Below are positions 1 to 5,677 of a DNA stretch of 36,406 nucleotides, piece by piece (position 1 is the stretch's first letter; every line of letters begins with the position of its first letter). Made by a program: the position numbers and the translations under genes. Under the pieces are notes generated by a model, which was given only the letters and a program-made list of their open reading frames with translations, searched no databases and was not told the DNA's origin. The stretch comes from a virus. The stretch spans positions 1-36,406 of IMG/VR virus record IMGVR_UViG_3300043410_000250. One strand, given 5' to 3'.

Positions 1-127
1 CCATGAAAAAAGCACTTATTGGCCTGTGGATTGTCGCCAGCACAACGATGGCGTGGGCGGCTTGTTCCACCCACACGATCATGTCTGGCGGTCGAATGGT
101 TACTTGCACCACTTGTTGTTACGGAAA
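1..127. repeat. Terminal direct repeat, left copy (assembly closure)
   Basis: The first 127 bases are identical to the last 127 bases (36280-36406). The repeat cuts through a small reading frame that is complete here (3-152) and truncated at the right end. It is therefore best read as the overlap left by assembling a circular or circularly permuted genome, not as a biological terminal repeat. A length of exactly 127 matches a common assembler k-mer size (inference). Unique genome length is then 36,279 bp. Confidence 0.93.
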
Positions 128-152
128 TAATTGCACGACAAATTGTTTTTGA
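3..152 (+). CDS. Small cysteine-rich secreted peptide (49 aa)
   Basis: This 49-residue frame starts with Met-Lys-Lys, then a hydrophobic stretch ending in AWA-A, a good signal peptidase I site (residues 1-19 or 20). The mature part is only about 29 residues and carries six cysteines (one near its start, then CTTCC, then two more near the C-terminus), plus Gly, Asn and Thr. The start is supported by an AAAGGA ribosome site seven bases upstream, visible in the right-hand copy of the repeat (36271-36281). It lies just downstream of the cro-like gene across the junction, so it is probably co-transcribed with it. I recognise no family. A secreted, disulfide-bonded or metal-binding micro-protein acting in the periplasm is inference; an early host-modifying role is possible. 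Confidence 0.72.
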   Translation: MKKALIGLWIVASTTMAWAACSTHTIMSGGRMVTCTTCCYGNNCTTNCF

Positions 153-160
153 TGTATAAT
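131..160 (+). promoter_or_regulatory. Sigma70-type promoter for the structured RNA
   Basis: TTGCAC (131-136) and a perfect TATAAT (155-160) are separated by 18 bases. The -10 box abuts the stop codon of the preceding micro-gene. The predicted start of transcription is about 167, exactly where the first stem of the downstream RNA begins. Confidence 0.65.
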
Positions 161-166
161 CCAAAC

Positions 167-325
167 CGTCTGGAGTGGCATCTAGACGTAGACGCAAATT
201 GGAATAAACCCCGCAGGGTACTGTGTGGTCTTGCTAGACAGCAAGCGGAACTTTTGATTTGCGTCATACGTTTTGCTGTTGCTCTCGCCAAGAGCCAAGA
301 CCACAGAGCATCTTGCGGGGTTTTT
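167..325 (+). ncRNA. Highly structured untranslated RNA ending in an intrinsic terminator
   Basis: No convincing gene fits here, but the strand folds extensively. A 10-bp helix pairs 206-215 with 314-323 (core CCCCGCA/TGCGGGG) and runs into TTTTT, as in an intrinsic terminator. Inside it a perfect 10-bp helix joins 224-233 to 296-305, and a GCTCT/AGAGC hairpin at 281-295 stacks directly on that. A small stem joins 167-171 to 184-188. A perfect 9-bp match joins 191-199 to 257-265 and would form a pseudoknot across the outer helix. An alternative CTTGCT/AGCAAG hairpin (230-245) competes with the second helix. With the promoter at 131-160 the transcript would be about 159 nt. Its function is unknown. 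Candidates are a put-like antitermination RNA, an RNA-polymerase-binding mimic or an attenuator. I did not recognise a known family. Confidence 0.7.
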
Positions 326-539
326 GCTTTTGGCCCAGACCGTCAGGGCGCGTTAGCAAATGGTCTGCATGGACTGAACCCAAGAAACACCGGTAACAGG
401 ACACACCCCCTGGTTTGCCGACCAGCGTTGATTGAGCGACTGGTAAAGGATTGGGTACAACGGTGGAACAAGGCCCGATCTATAAGCGAATCAATCCCTC
501 ATGGGCACTTGGGCTTTTGTGGTTTTTAAGGAGCATTCA
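326..539 (+). other. Untranslated spacer with further hairpins
   Basis: This 214-base stretch lies between the structured RNA and the first replication gene and holds no supported coding frame. Visible pairings are CAGACC/GGTCTG (336-341 with 362-367), CTGGT/ACCAG (410-414 with 421-425), and CAAGGCCC (469-476) with GGGCACTTG (503-511) around one bulged base. The last stem is followed by GGCTTTTGTGGTTTTT, so it may act as a weak second terminator or as a leader structure. An AAGGAG ribosome site at its end serves the gene at 540. Confidence 0.4.
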
Positions 540-962
540 ATGGAGCAATTCAAAGCCGGAGCGGGCAGGATAGACCTTCTATCCACCCTTGGAGAACCTA
601 TGTCTAAAACAGGATTCGAGAGATTTTGGGAAGCATGGCCCAAGTCCCCAAGAAAGGGGGCGAAAGCTGAGTGTAAGAAAAAGTGGATAAAACACTACTG
701 TGAAACTTGCGCTGACCAAATCATCAAGCACGTTGAATGGCTAAAGACAACAGACCAGTGGAAAAAGAGCGAGGGAGCATTTATTCCCGCCCCGCTGGTC
801 TATCTGAACCAACAACGATGGGATGGCGCAGAGATACCCGAAATCAAGCCTACAAACGAAAAAGACCCTGCGCTAGTCAAACTGGATGAGGACAACAAAA
901 AAGCCGCCCCAATGCCCGAATCTGTGCGTTTGCGGTTGGCAGAATTAAGAGGCATGAAATGA
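540..962 (+). CDS. Phage replication-type protein (140 aa)
   Basis: This first gene of the rightward accessory run probably helps start phage DNA replication. The residues after the second Met (FERFWEAWPKSPRK, then an A-Pro-Leu-Val-Tyr-Leu-Asn-Gln motif and RWDGAE) match a common phage family annotated as replication or primosome-loading protein. Such proteins recruit host helicase in place of lambda O/P, but the exact role here is inferred. Two starts are possible. ATG 540 has AAGGAG six bases upstream. ATG 600 (MSKTGFERFW) has GGAG at good spacing and gives 120 aa; family homology begins there. The next gene overlaps by ATGA. The frame is basic in its first half (PRKGAKAECKKK), consistent with DNA contact. 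I see no Walker motif, so it is not itself the helicase. Confidence 0.6.
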   Translation: MEQFKAGAGRIDLLSTLGEPMSKTGFERFWEAWPKSPRKGAKAECKKKWIKHYCETCADQIIKHVEWLKTTDQWKKSEGAFIPAPLVYLNQQRWDGAEIPEIKPTNEKDPALVKLDEDNKKAAPMPESVRLRLAELRGMK

Positions 963-1195
963 CCAAAGCTGAAGCACACGCAATTCTTGACGGACTAAAA
1001 AATGGTATCCAAGCACCGCAGTACCAAATCAATCGCGCTTTACTCGCAACCGGAGACATTGGAATTCATGCGCGAGTCAGAGGCTCGGGAATGGATCAAG
1101 CGTTACCGGGAGAAAGCCAAGGAAGTTGGACCGAACGAAGCCAGGATGTGGTGGGAGAGAACAATCGCTCACATCGGGAGATTGCGTGGCTCTGA
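959..1195 (+). CDS. Small phage protein, mostly overlapped by the next frame (78 aa)
   Basis: It begins with an ATGA overlap on the stop of the replication-type gene. Residues 1-34 (MTKAEAHAILDG ... INRALLATGDI) resemble a family of short phage proteins usually found at this place, which start MTxxEA and end soon after an ATGD(L/I) motif. After that motif the frame runs on for about 44 residues of Gly- and Ser-rich sequence lying wholly within the out-of-frame gene 1002-1241. The tail may be an accidental extension of a shorter ancestral gene. No enzymatic motif is visible. The N-terminal part is likely real; the C-terminal part is doubtful. Confidence 0.5.
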   Translation: MTKAEAHAILDGLKNGIQAPQYQINRALLATGDIGIHARVRGSGMDQALPGESQGSWTERSQDVVGENNRSHREIAWL

Positions 1196-1241
1196 GGCCG
1201 CGCTAGACCTAAGAGTCCGAATGAACAGGCTAAACAAATGA
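1002..1241 (+). CDS. Conserved small basic helical phage protein (79 aa)
   Basis: The core MRESEAREWIKRYREKAKE, then ARMWWERTIAHIGRLRG and a basic end RMNRLNK, is a pattern I know from phage genes of unknown function placed just ahead of rusA. It is predicted to be all helical and strongly basic, so nucleic acid or nuclease binding is possible but unproven. It overlaps the preceding frame by 194 bases in another frame and overlaps rusA by ATGA. No strong ribosome site precedes ATG 1002, so translation may depend on the upstream frame; an internal start (Met 23) is also possible. Sequence character is gene-like throughout, more so than the overlapping frame. Confidence 0.72.
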   Translation: MVSKHRSTKSIALYSQPETLEFMRESEAREWIKRYREKAKEVGPNEARMWWERTIAHIGRLRGSEAALDLRVRMNRLNK

Positions 1242-1666
1242 CATTCATTGCCCACTTTCACGTTGACGGCATCCCCGTACCCAAGAAACGCCCACGATTC
1301 AGCACGCAAGGCGGGATTGTTCGGTCCTACACAGACAAAGGCACTCGGAATTATGAGGATCATGTCCGGTTGACCGCCCAGGCAGCCATGGGAACCACTG
1401 AACCGCTAGAAACCCCTGTGGGCGTTTATCTCTACATAAGGTTGTCCGTACCTAAGTCTCACTCAAAGAAGCGCACTGACGCCTGTTTAGAGGGCTTGGA
1501 GAAGCCAATTAAGAAGCCGGACATAGACAATTTGGCGAAATCTTTGCTGGACGGCATGAATGGGGTGGTTTTCAAGGACGATTCCCAGATCGTTTCGTTG
1601 CACTGCACAAAAGTCTACGCAAGTGAGCCTGGGGTAGACATCATGGTTAAGGAGGAACTGGAATGA
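1238..1666 (+). CDS. rusA: RusA-family Holliday junction resolvase
   Basis: This 142-aa protein cuts four-way DNA junctions made during phage recombination and replication, clearing DNA for packaging. RusA hallmarks are present: a proline- and lysine-rich N-terminal strand (PVPKKRPRF, residues 13-21), the acidic core KKPDIDNLAKSLLDGMNG (residues 92-109, with D95 and D97 as likely metal ligands and a further Asp in LLDG), and VFKDDSQI (111-118). Length is close to the roughly 120 aa of E. coli RusA. It overlaps its neighbours by ATGA on both sides, a sign of tight translational coupling. Its partners, an ERF annealing protein and a YqaJ exonuclease, are encoded in the leftward unit at 33421-34840. 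Confidence 0.93.
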   Translation: MTFIAHFHVDGIPVPKKRPRFSTQGGIVRSYTDKGTRNYEDHVRLTAQAAMGTTEPLETPVGVYLYIRLSVPKSHSKKRTDACLEGLEKPIKKPDIDNLAKSLLDGMNGVVFKDDSQIVSLHCTKVYASEPGVDIMVKEELE

Positions 1667-1986
1667 CTGATAGAGAACTACTGGAACTGGCAGCAAAAGC
1701 GGCTGGATTTGTTCCAGCTTACAGATACATGGAAAAAACCAATCGGTTGTTATGGCTTGGTCAATCTGGATTCCCTGCTACATGGGGTCCATTTGATGAT
1801 GATGCAGACGCTTTTAAGTTAGCAGTTCAATTAAACATGACTTTGGTCTTGATGAAATGGCGAACTGAGGTTGAAATTGAAGGGAAAACCATCGTTGTTG
1901 AATCAGTAGTTAATGATGATCCATGCGCCGCCACCAGACGAGCAATCGTCAGAGCCGCCGCTGAGATTGGAAAGGGAATGGAATGA
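1663..1986 (+). CDS. Conserved hypothetical phage protein (107 aa)
   Basis: This small accessory protein starts MTDRELLELAAKAAGF. The middle has NRLLWLGQSGFPATWGPFDDDADAFKLA, then a beta segment, and the end is ATRRAIVRAAAEIGKGME. It resembles a widespread phage family of unknown function that pairs a short helical N-terminus with a W-x-P-x-D-D-x-D-A motif. It is joined to rusA and to the next gene by ATGA overlaps, so it belongs to the same early operon. No signal peptide or membrane segment is seen. Confidence 0.8.
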   Translation: MTDRELLELAAKAAGFVPAYRYMEKTNRLLWLGQSGFPATWGPFDDDADAFKLAVQLNMTLVLMKWRTEVEIEGKTIVVESVVNDDPCAATRRAIVRAAAEIGKGME

Positions 1987-2270
1987 AAAAAGCACGCACA
2001 CCATACGTTGTGGTCAAAGGAACACCGTTTTGTCTGACCCGTGGGTTTGACACTCTGCGATCCAAAAAGCACGCCAAAAAGTGGCGAGTTCACACCGGGT
2101 TTGAGTATTTAGAACGCTGGATGCGGTTGGTCTATGTTGAGACGTATGACCCGATTACCGAGCACTATGAGGAAGCTGGTGAGTTCTTGGCAGACATCAC
2201 TACCGGGACGCTCTATCGACCTTTTGACGGGGTTTGTATGTCCAGCGATTACATGAGGCTTGTTCTGTAA
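1983..2270 (+). CDS. Hypothetical phage protein (95 aa)
   Basis: This frame begins by ATGA overlap with the preceding gene. The N-terminus is basic (MKKARTPYVVVKGTPF, then RSKKHAKKWRVHTGF). The C-terminal half is acidic and aromatic (YDPITEHYEEAGEFLADI). It is soluble, with no cysteine motif or membrane segment. I do not recognise a family. A 56-base gap follows, without a clear terminator. Confidence 0.7.
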   Translation: MKKARTPYVVVKGTPFCLTRGFDTLRSKKHAKKWRVHTGFEYLERWMRLVYVETYDPITEHYEEAGEFLADITTGTLYRPFDGVCMSSDYMRLVL

Positions 2271-2326
2271 GTTTCATGTAAGCATATCCATTCACACTAT
2301 CCACCGGAGCATTAACAGGAGCACAC

Positions 2327-2419
2327 ATGACTTGGCCTTTTCCCCCATTCCCCCTTCCACCATATCGTGAGCCGAAAGGCCCGATTTACCCATCTGATGC
2401 GGAGGACGCGCCGTTATGA
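2327..2419 (+). CDS. Proline-rich micro-protein (30 aa)
   Basis: ATG 2327 is preceded by an AGGAG ribosome site at six-base spacing. The stop overlaps the start of the next gene as ATGA, exactly like its neighbours. The product begins MTWPFPPFPLPPY: eight of its thirty residues are proline, and an acidic Asp-Ala-Glu-Asp tail follows. It fills an otherwise empty interval, which supports reality. Alternatively it may be a leader peptide coupling translation to 2416. No family recognised. Confidence 0.5.
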   Translation: MTWPFPPFPLPPYREPKGPIYPSDAEDAPL

Positions 2420-2685
2420 ATGAACGAATCAAAAATGGTCTGGAGTTGCTGAAACCCGGATCAGGCATTCCAGTTGATGTCAAAACCGTTGCCAATCTCT
2501 ATGCCGCGCTTAGGTTCTTGGTTGAGATGGATGACGAACTGTCTGAGTTGTATCTCAAAGATCAAGAAAAAGAAAACTCATGCCCTGTCTGCAAACAGGA
2601 TGTGCCTTTTATCACGGGCAATGGGTTCCGCTGGTTGTGCGGTACTTGTGGGTTTTCTGAAAAAGTTGAACCGGAGGAGCCATGA
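2416..2685 (+). CDS. Zinc-ribbon hypothetical protein (89 aa)
   Basis: A helical N-terminal half (residues 1-50, with LYAALRFLVEMDDELSELYL) is followed by a four-cysteine zinc ribbon: CPVC near residue 57 and CGTC near residue 76, spaced by a short beta hairpin containing FRWLC. The C-terminus is acidic. Zinc binding follows from the paired CxxC knuckles; the partner is unknown. It overlaps the neighbours on both sides by ATGA. Confidence 0.75.
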   Translation: MNERIKNGLELLKPGSGIPVDVKTVANLYAALRFLVEMDDELSELYLKDQEKENSCPVCKQDVPFITGNGFRWLCGTCGFSEKVEPEEP

Positions 2686-3143
2686 GCATAGAAGCAATCA
2701 GCCCCGTAGGGGCGATGAAACAGGCGCTGGAATATTTGGACAGCCCGTCATCTAAATTGTGGCCTGCTGGCACTCAGTACAGCATCATCACATCTCTACG
2801 CCAAGCCATCGCAGAGGCTGAGAAGCAGGAGCCGGTGGCGTGGATGCACAGCAAGACCTTATGCCTTTATGAAACATTTGAGGAAGTGCCGTTGGCAGAT
2901 GGGGATGAATGGCCTGAACCGCTCTACACCACCCCACAACCACAGCGTGAATGGGTTGGGCTGACGGATGAGGAACGCCGCGCTGAGTTTGCAAAGTTGT
3001 ATCCATCTGATGACGCTCTGCTGAACCTTGCAGAAAACAACCGCGATTTCATGGTTGAGGCAATTGGTGCGCGACATCATTGGCACGCTTTTCAGCTTGG
3101 ATCGAAATCAACTGAAGCCAAACTTAAGGAGAAGAACACATGA
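2682..3143 (+). CDS. Accessory protein with EPVAW and EWVGLTDEE modules (153 aa)
   Basis: This protein belongs to a common phage type with EPVAWM in the middle, an EPLYTTPQP linker and then REWVGLTDEERRAEF, of unknown function. It is the longest of three consecutive genes sharing the last module: all three have REW(V/I)GLT followed by two or three residues rich in D/E/K/N, and all end in K(L)(K/R)E(K/R)NT just before an ATGAG overlap with the next start. The N-terminal 50 residues are helical. No catalytic motif is seen. The repeat suggests duplication within the operon. Confidence 0.78.
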   Translation: MSIEAISPVGAMKQALEYLDSPSSKLWPAGTQYSIITSLRQAIAEAEKQEPVAWMHSKTLCLYETFEEVPLADGDEWPEPLYTTPQPQREWVGLTDEERRAEFAKLYPSDDALLNLAENNRDFMVEAIGARHHWHAFQLGSKSTEAKLKEKNT

Positions 3144-3373
3144 GTCTTATTTCAAAAGAAACATTACTGACTCATTTGCAACGCGCAGAAATGGCAAGCG
3201 AAGTCCAATTACCCATAGACTTTTTCCGTGACTTGCTTTATCAAGCAATGCCAAGGGAATGGATCGGGCTGACAGACGATGAGATGCTGATGATCTACGG
3301 GCAACAGCACGAAGGCAAAAAATACAGCCTTGGGCGCATGGTTGAGAAAGCATTGAAGGAGAAAAACACATGA
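3140..3373 (+). CDS. Accessory protein, second REW-GLT paralogue (77 aa)
   Basis: The N-terminal half (MSLISKETLLTHLQRAEMA) is unlike its neighbours, while residues 39-49 read REWIGLTDDEM and the end is ALKEKNT, matching genes 2682-3143 and 3370-3582. A family of short phage proteins carries this tail after variable heads. It starts by ATGAG overlap with the upstream stop, with an AAGGAGAAG ribosome site inside the upstream gene's last codons. Function unknown. Confidence 0.75.
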   Translation: MSLISKETLLTHLQRAEMASEVQLPIDFFRDLLYQAMPREWIGLTDDEMLMIYGQQHEGKKYSLGRMVEKALKEKNT

Positions 3374-3582
3374 GCATTTTTGATTCAATAGGCGCATCAT
3401 TAGCCGCCGACTTTGTAACCGGTCCGACAATTACTCCTCATCATCAGCAACCAAGGCGTGAGTGGGTTGGCCTGACAAACAAAGAAGTGCAAACTTGTTG
3501 GGACGATGCACAAAATGCGATTGCTCCGCAGTACGCTATTTATCACGCCATTGAATCCAAGTTGCGGGAGCGCAACACATGA
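3370..3582 (+). CDS. Accessory protein, third REW-GLT paralogue (70 aa)
   Basis: It starts MSIFDSIGASLAADF, then a short linker HHQQPRREWVGLTNKE and the ending KLRERNT. The shared module and terminal motif tie it to the two preceding genes; the head differs again. The ribosome site (AAGGAG) and ATGAG overlap also copy the arrangement of its neighbours. Function unknown. Confidence 0.72.
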   Translation: MSIFDSIGASLAADFVTGPTITPHHQQPRREWVGLTNKEVQTCWDDAQNAIAPQYAIYHAIESKLRERNT

Positions 3583-3908
3583 GCCCTGAAAAAGCCGCTG
3601 AATCCATCCGATTGAAAGCCCCAAGGTTTGGACAGGCAAAGGGGCGCAGAACTTACCTAGAGGAGTTTAGAAGGGTCCAGAAGGCCATTCTGATGAAGGA
3701 TGCGCTGACCAAAGGGATTGAGGCAGCAAACGCCCAAGAACGGGAAGCCCTTTGTGATCCTGATTACAAAAAACTCTTAGAGGACATCAGGGACGCCGTA
3801 GAAATTGAGGAAACGCTGAAATGGGAACTGGAGAGCCACCGTCTGGATATTGAGATATTCCGAACCAGACAGGCCAGTGAGCGTTTGCAGATCAGGTCGC
3901 ACGAATGA
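3579..3908 (+). CDS. Hypothetical helical phage protein (109 aa)
   Basis: This is a charged, helix-rich protein. A basic N-terminal part (APRFGQAKGRRTYLEEFRR) is followed by a long amphipathic helix with coiled-coil character (residues 55-109, rich in Glu, Arg and Leu). It overlaps the HNH-like gene downstream by ATGA. In other phages such proteins often precede a small nuclease gene, which fits here, but the role is unknown. Confidence 0.75.
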   Translation: MSPEKAAESIRLKAPRFGQAKGRRTYLEEFRRVQKAILMKDALTKGIEAANAQEREALCDPDYKKLLEDIRDAVEIEETLKWELESHRLDIEIFRTRQASERLQIRSHE

Positions 3909-4267
3909 AGTTCCCCAAAACCCAATACGTCAGGAGCAAAAAGTTGCTTAAACTGGTTGCAGGGCTAGATTGCCAGCATTGCGGGTCAAGCCAGCAAGTC
4001 CAGGCGGCACACAGCAATTGGGGCGGCGGGAAAGGGCGTGGCATTAAAGCCAGCGACAACGAAATAGCCGCGCTTTGCCAGACTTGCCATTTCCAGATAG
4101 ATCAAGGCAAAGAGTTGTCCAAAGAGGAGCGAAAAAACAGGTGGGAACAGGCCCACCTGAAAACTCTCCAGAGTTTGGCAACTGCGGGTTTATGGCCCGA
4201 GGAGATTCCGTTAACGGATCAGTATTTACGCATATTCGGCAGCGGGGCCGATGCTTGCGATTCGTGA
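3905..4267 (+). CDS. HNH-like small nuclease (120 aa)
   Basis: Last gene of the rightward unit. A CxxC knuckle (CQHC, residues 23-26), the AAHSNWGGGKGRG segment (residues 35-47) and a second knuckle CQTCHFQID (residues 58-66) form a beta-beta-metal finger in which the AH and C-x-x-C-H residues would bind metal. This layout is typical of the small HNH-type nucleases near the end of lambdoid ninB-rusA regions, which process recombination intermediates or cut DNA. The exact substrate is not determinable. Its last 49 bases overlap the convergent minus-strand gene 4219-4437. Confidence 0.75.
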   Translation: MKFPKTQYVRSKKLLKLVAGLDCQHCGSSQQVQAAHSNWGGGKGRGIKASDNEIAALCQTCHFQIDQGKELSKEERKNRWEQAHLKTLQSLATAGLWPEEIPLTDQYLRIFGSGADACDS

Positions 4268-4437
4268 CTACGGGTCATGGGATGAGCATGAGCCATGTCG
4301 GTCTTTTCATGCGCCTTCAGTTCTTTTTCCAGCGCAGCAATCTTGCGGGCTTCCTTTTTATACTCGCGCTCAAAGACGTATTCTTTCGGCTCAGAATGAC
4401 GGGGTTTCTCGCGGGTAAGAACCATTTTTGTAGCCAT
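4219..4437 (-). CDS. Hypothetical charged protein at the end of the leftward unit (72 aa)
   Basis: Start chosen at ATG 4437 (MATKMVLTREKP) because AAGGA stands seven bases upstream; two further residues would be possible. The product is hydrophilic, with a Lys/Glu-rich helix in the middle and a His/Met-containing tail. It follows the endolysin gene almost without gap and ends inside the convergent nuclease gene, giving a 49-base tail-to-tail overlap. No family recognised. Confidence 0.6.
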   Translation of the reverse strand: MATKMVLTREKPRHSEPKEYVFEREYKKEARKIAALEKELKAHEKTDMAHAHPMTRSHESQASAPLPNMRKY

Positions 4438-4439
4438 GT

Positions 4440-4871
4440 TCAATCCTTGTACGGGCGCGTGCCCTGTCGGTCGATGATAAGTGCCTGACGGCGCGGAGAT
4501 TCGGTGATCGAGTTCGGCACAGAGATATGCGTCCAGCGGTCAAATTCTCGGATGATTTGATCGTACCCGATACCAGATGCAATCACAGCCTTGACCACCT
4601 CATCTGGGGTCATTCCTGGCACTCTAATGTCAGCAGCGCATCCAAGTCTGTGCTGGCTGGTGTCCTTTGATCCGACCGCATCATTGACTTGCTTGCAACG
4701 AAATGCTGAGTTGACCATGATGGGCTTTTCGCCAAGTATTGCTCGGACTTGCTCAAGAAACTCTGCAAGACGTTTGAGGTTGTTTTTCTCTGAATCATTG
4801 GGGGTGTTGTCAAACTCACGGTGATCCGTGTGAGTCAATTCTTCTAGAGTGAAATGCGGACTGAGATTCAT
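4440..4871 (-). CDS. Endolysin, M15-type D-Ala-D-Ala peptidase (143 aa)
   Basis: It cuts the peptide side chains of peptidoglycan so that the cell bursts at the end of infection. The M15 zinc signature S-x-H-x-x-G-x-A-x-D is perfect (SQHRLGCAAD, residues 72-81, ligands H74 and D81), the third ligand is H115 in WTHISV, and SAFRC (55-59) is the usual substrate-side motif. Length is typical of peptidase M15_3 phage lysins. No signal peptide is present, so it needs the holin, whose gene overlaps it by ATGA upstream. A second M15-like domain sits at the N-terminus of the virion protein 6966-9284. Confidence 0.9.
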   Translation of the reverse strand: MNLSPHFTLEELTHTDHREFDNTPNDSEKNNLKRLAEFLEQVRAILGEKPIMVNSAFRCKQVNDAVGSKDTSQHRLGCAADIRVPGMTPDEVVKAVIASGIGYDQIIREFDRWTHISVPNSITESPRRQALIIDRQGTRPYKD

Positions 4872-5299
4872 TTTTTCTTCATGTCAGCCAGTTTTTCCAC
4901 GGTGCGACCGCCAAAGTAGGCCAAGAAAATGATCTGACCCCATTGGCCCAACAATTGGACATAGCTTTCCTGGGCGTTGTAGCCAAACGCAGACATCATG
5001 GTGAACAGGAAATAGGCCACAAAGATCGCGGCAAGGGCCATAGGACGGATGTTTTTGGACAGCCATGAGTCACTACTCATGTCGGCTTTCCAGCGGTCTG
5101 AGACGTTGTTTTGCTCAACCTCAAACATCTTGGCATCATTTGCCATCCGAGCCAGTTCACCGTCCTGGGCAAGTTTGGCAAGTTCCAATTGAGCCTTGGC
5201 TTTGGCCTCGGGGTCAGGAATGAGTTTGTCGATTAGCTTTTCTCCAACAGACAGCAAAGCACCGACAGGGCCAGTAGCCAGCGAATCAAGCAATCCCAT
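4868..5299 (-). CDS. Holin of the GTA/3TM type (143 aa)
   Basis: It likely forms the inner-membrane lesion that lets the endolysin out. Residues 1-80 are amphipathic and charged (LIPDPEAKAKAQLELAKL, residues 26-43), then IRPMALAAIFVAYFLFTMMSAFG (86-106, shown in part) and about 113-132 are membrane segments, with a basic end KKK. The LIPDPEAKA motif followed by a W-rich stretch and late hairpin is the layout of the family known from gene transfer agent release. An AAGGA ribosome site lies before ATG 5299, and the gene overlaps the endolysin start. Confidence 0.88.
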   Translation of the reverse strand: MGLLDSLATGPVGALLSVGEKLIDKLIPDPEAKAKAQLELAKLAQDGELARMANDAKMFEVEQNNVSDRWKADMSSDSWLSKNIRPMALAAIFVAYFLFTMMSAFGYNAQESYVQLLGQWGQIIFLAYFGGRTVEKLADMKKK

Positions 5300-5300
5300 G

Positions 5301-5456
5301 TTATTCCTTGGACTTTTTGTTGATTAACTCAAACGCCGTTTTGATTTTTTCCTCAAGGACAGCAACGCGCAAATCAAGTTTTGACAGGACAATAATGAGC
5401 GTGATGATAGCCAGCAACATGGGCCAGCCCTTTGCCAACATATCAAACAGTTCCAT
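5301..5456 (-). CDS. Small single-span membrane protein of the lysis cassette (51 aa)
   Basis: ATG 5456 overlaps the upstream stop as TAATG. The product has one hydrophobic segment (about residues 9-26, WPMLLAIITLIIVL) followed by a heptad-like charged helix ending KKSKE. Sitting directly upstream of the holin, it may be an accessory holin, antiholin or spanin-like partner. Size and topology alone do not decide between these. Confidence 0.72.
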   Translation of the reverse strand: MELFDMLAKGWPMLLAIITLIIVLSKLDLRVAVLEEKIKTAFELINKKSKE

Positions 5457-5677
5457 TACTTGTCTGCCTTTGAGTCTAGTTTGGCAAAAATCTGTTTGCA
5501 GATGTCTTTGATCTCATCAATGTCACGATGGTAGTCATCTTTTGTGACATAGGTATGAGGCATTGAGCGCACATCGGTATCGAGGCGTTCAATCGCTTTG
5601 GTGATACTGTTGAGAGTCCAGCCGCCAAAGAAGGCCGCAATACCAATCACAGCATTAAAGATGACCTGAGGCTCCAT
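5456..5677 (-). CDS. Membrane-anchored coiled-coil protein of the lysis cassette (73 aa)
   Basis: An N-terminal hydrophobic segment (about residues 5-22, IFNAVIGIAAFFGGW) is followed by a charged helical tail with regularly spaced Ile/Leu (SITKAIERLDTDVRS, later IDEIKDICKQIFAKL). This is the shape of small phage membrane proteins placed ahead of the holin in P22-like genomes; a role in lysis timing is inferred. Its start lies inside the 3' end of the HNH gene 5655-6200, so that HNH gene was probably inserted between it and the collar/fibre gene. Confidence 0.7.
   Translation of the reverse strand: MEPQVIFNAVIGIAAFFGGWTLNSITKAIERLDTDVRSMPHTYVTKDDYHRDIDEIKDICKQIFAKLDSKADK

Noticed and set aside
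155-500. tmRNA or 6S RNA of bacterial type
   Set aside because: No resume-tag frame or tRNA-like ends are present. The pairing plan with a pseudoknot to a 5' extension does not match the single rod with central bubble of 6S, so only a functional analogy can be proposed.
131-529. 132-aa plus-strand reading frame over the structured RNA
   Set aside because: Its first codons lie within the promoter of the RNA, it has no ribosome site, and its sequence resembles no protein; the DNA is better explained by RNA pairing and a terminator.
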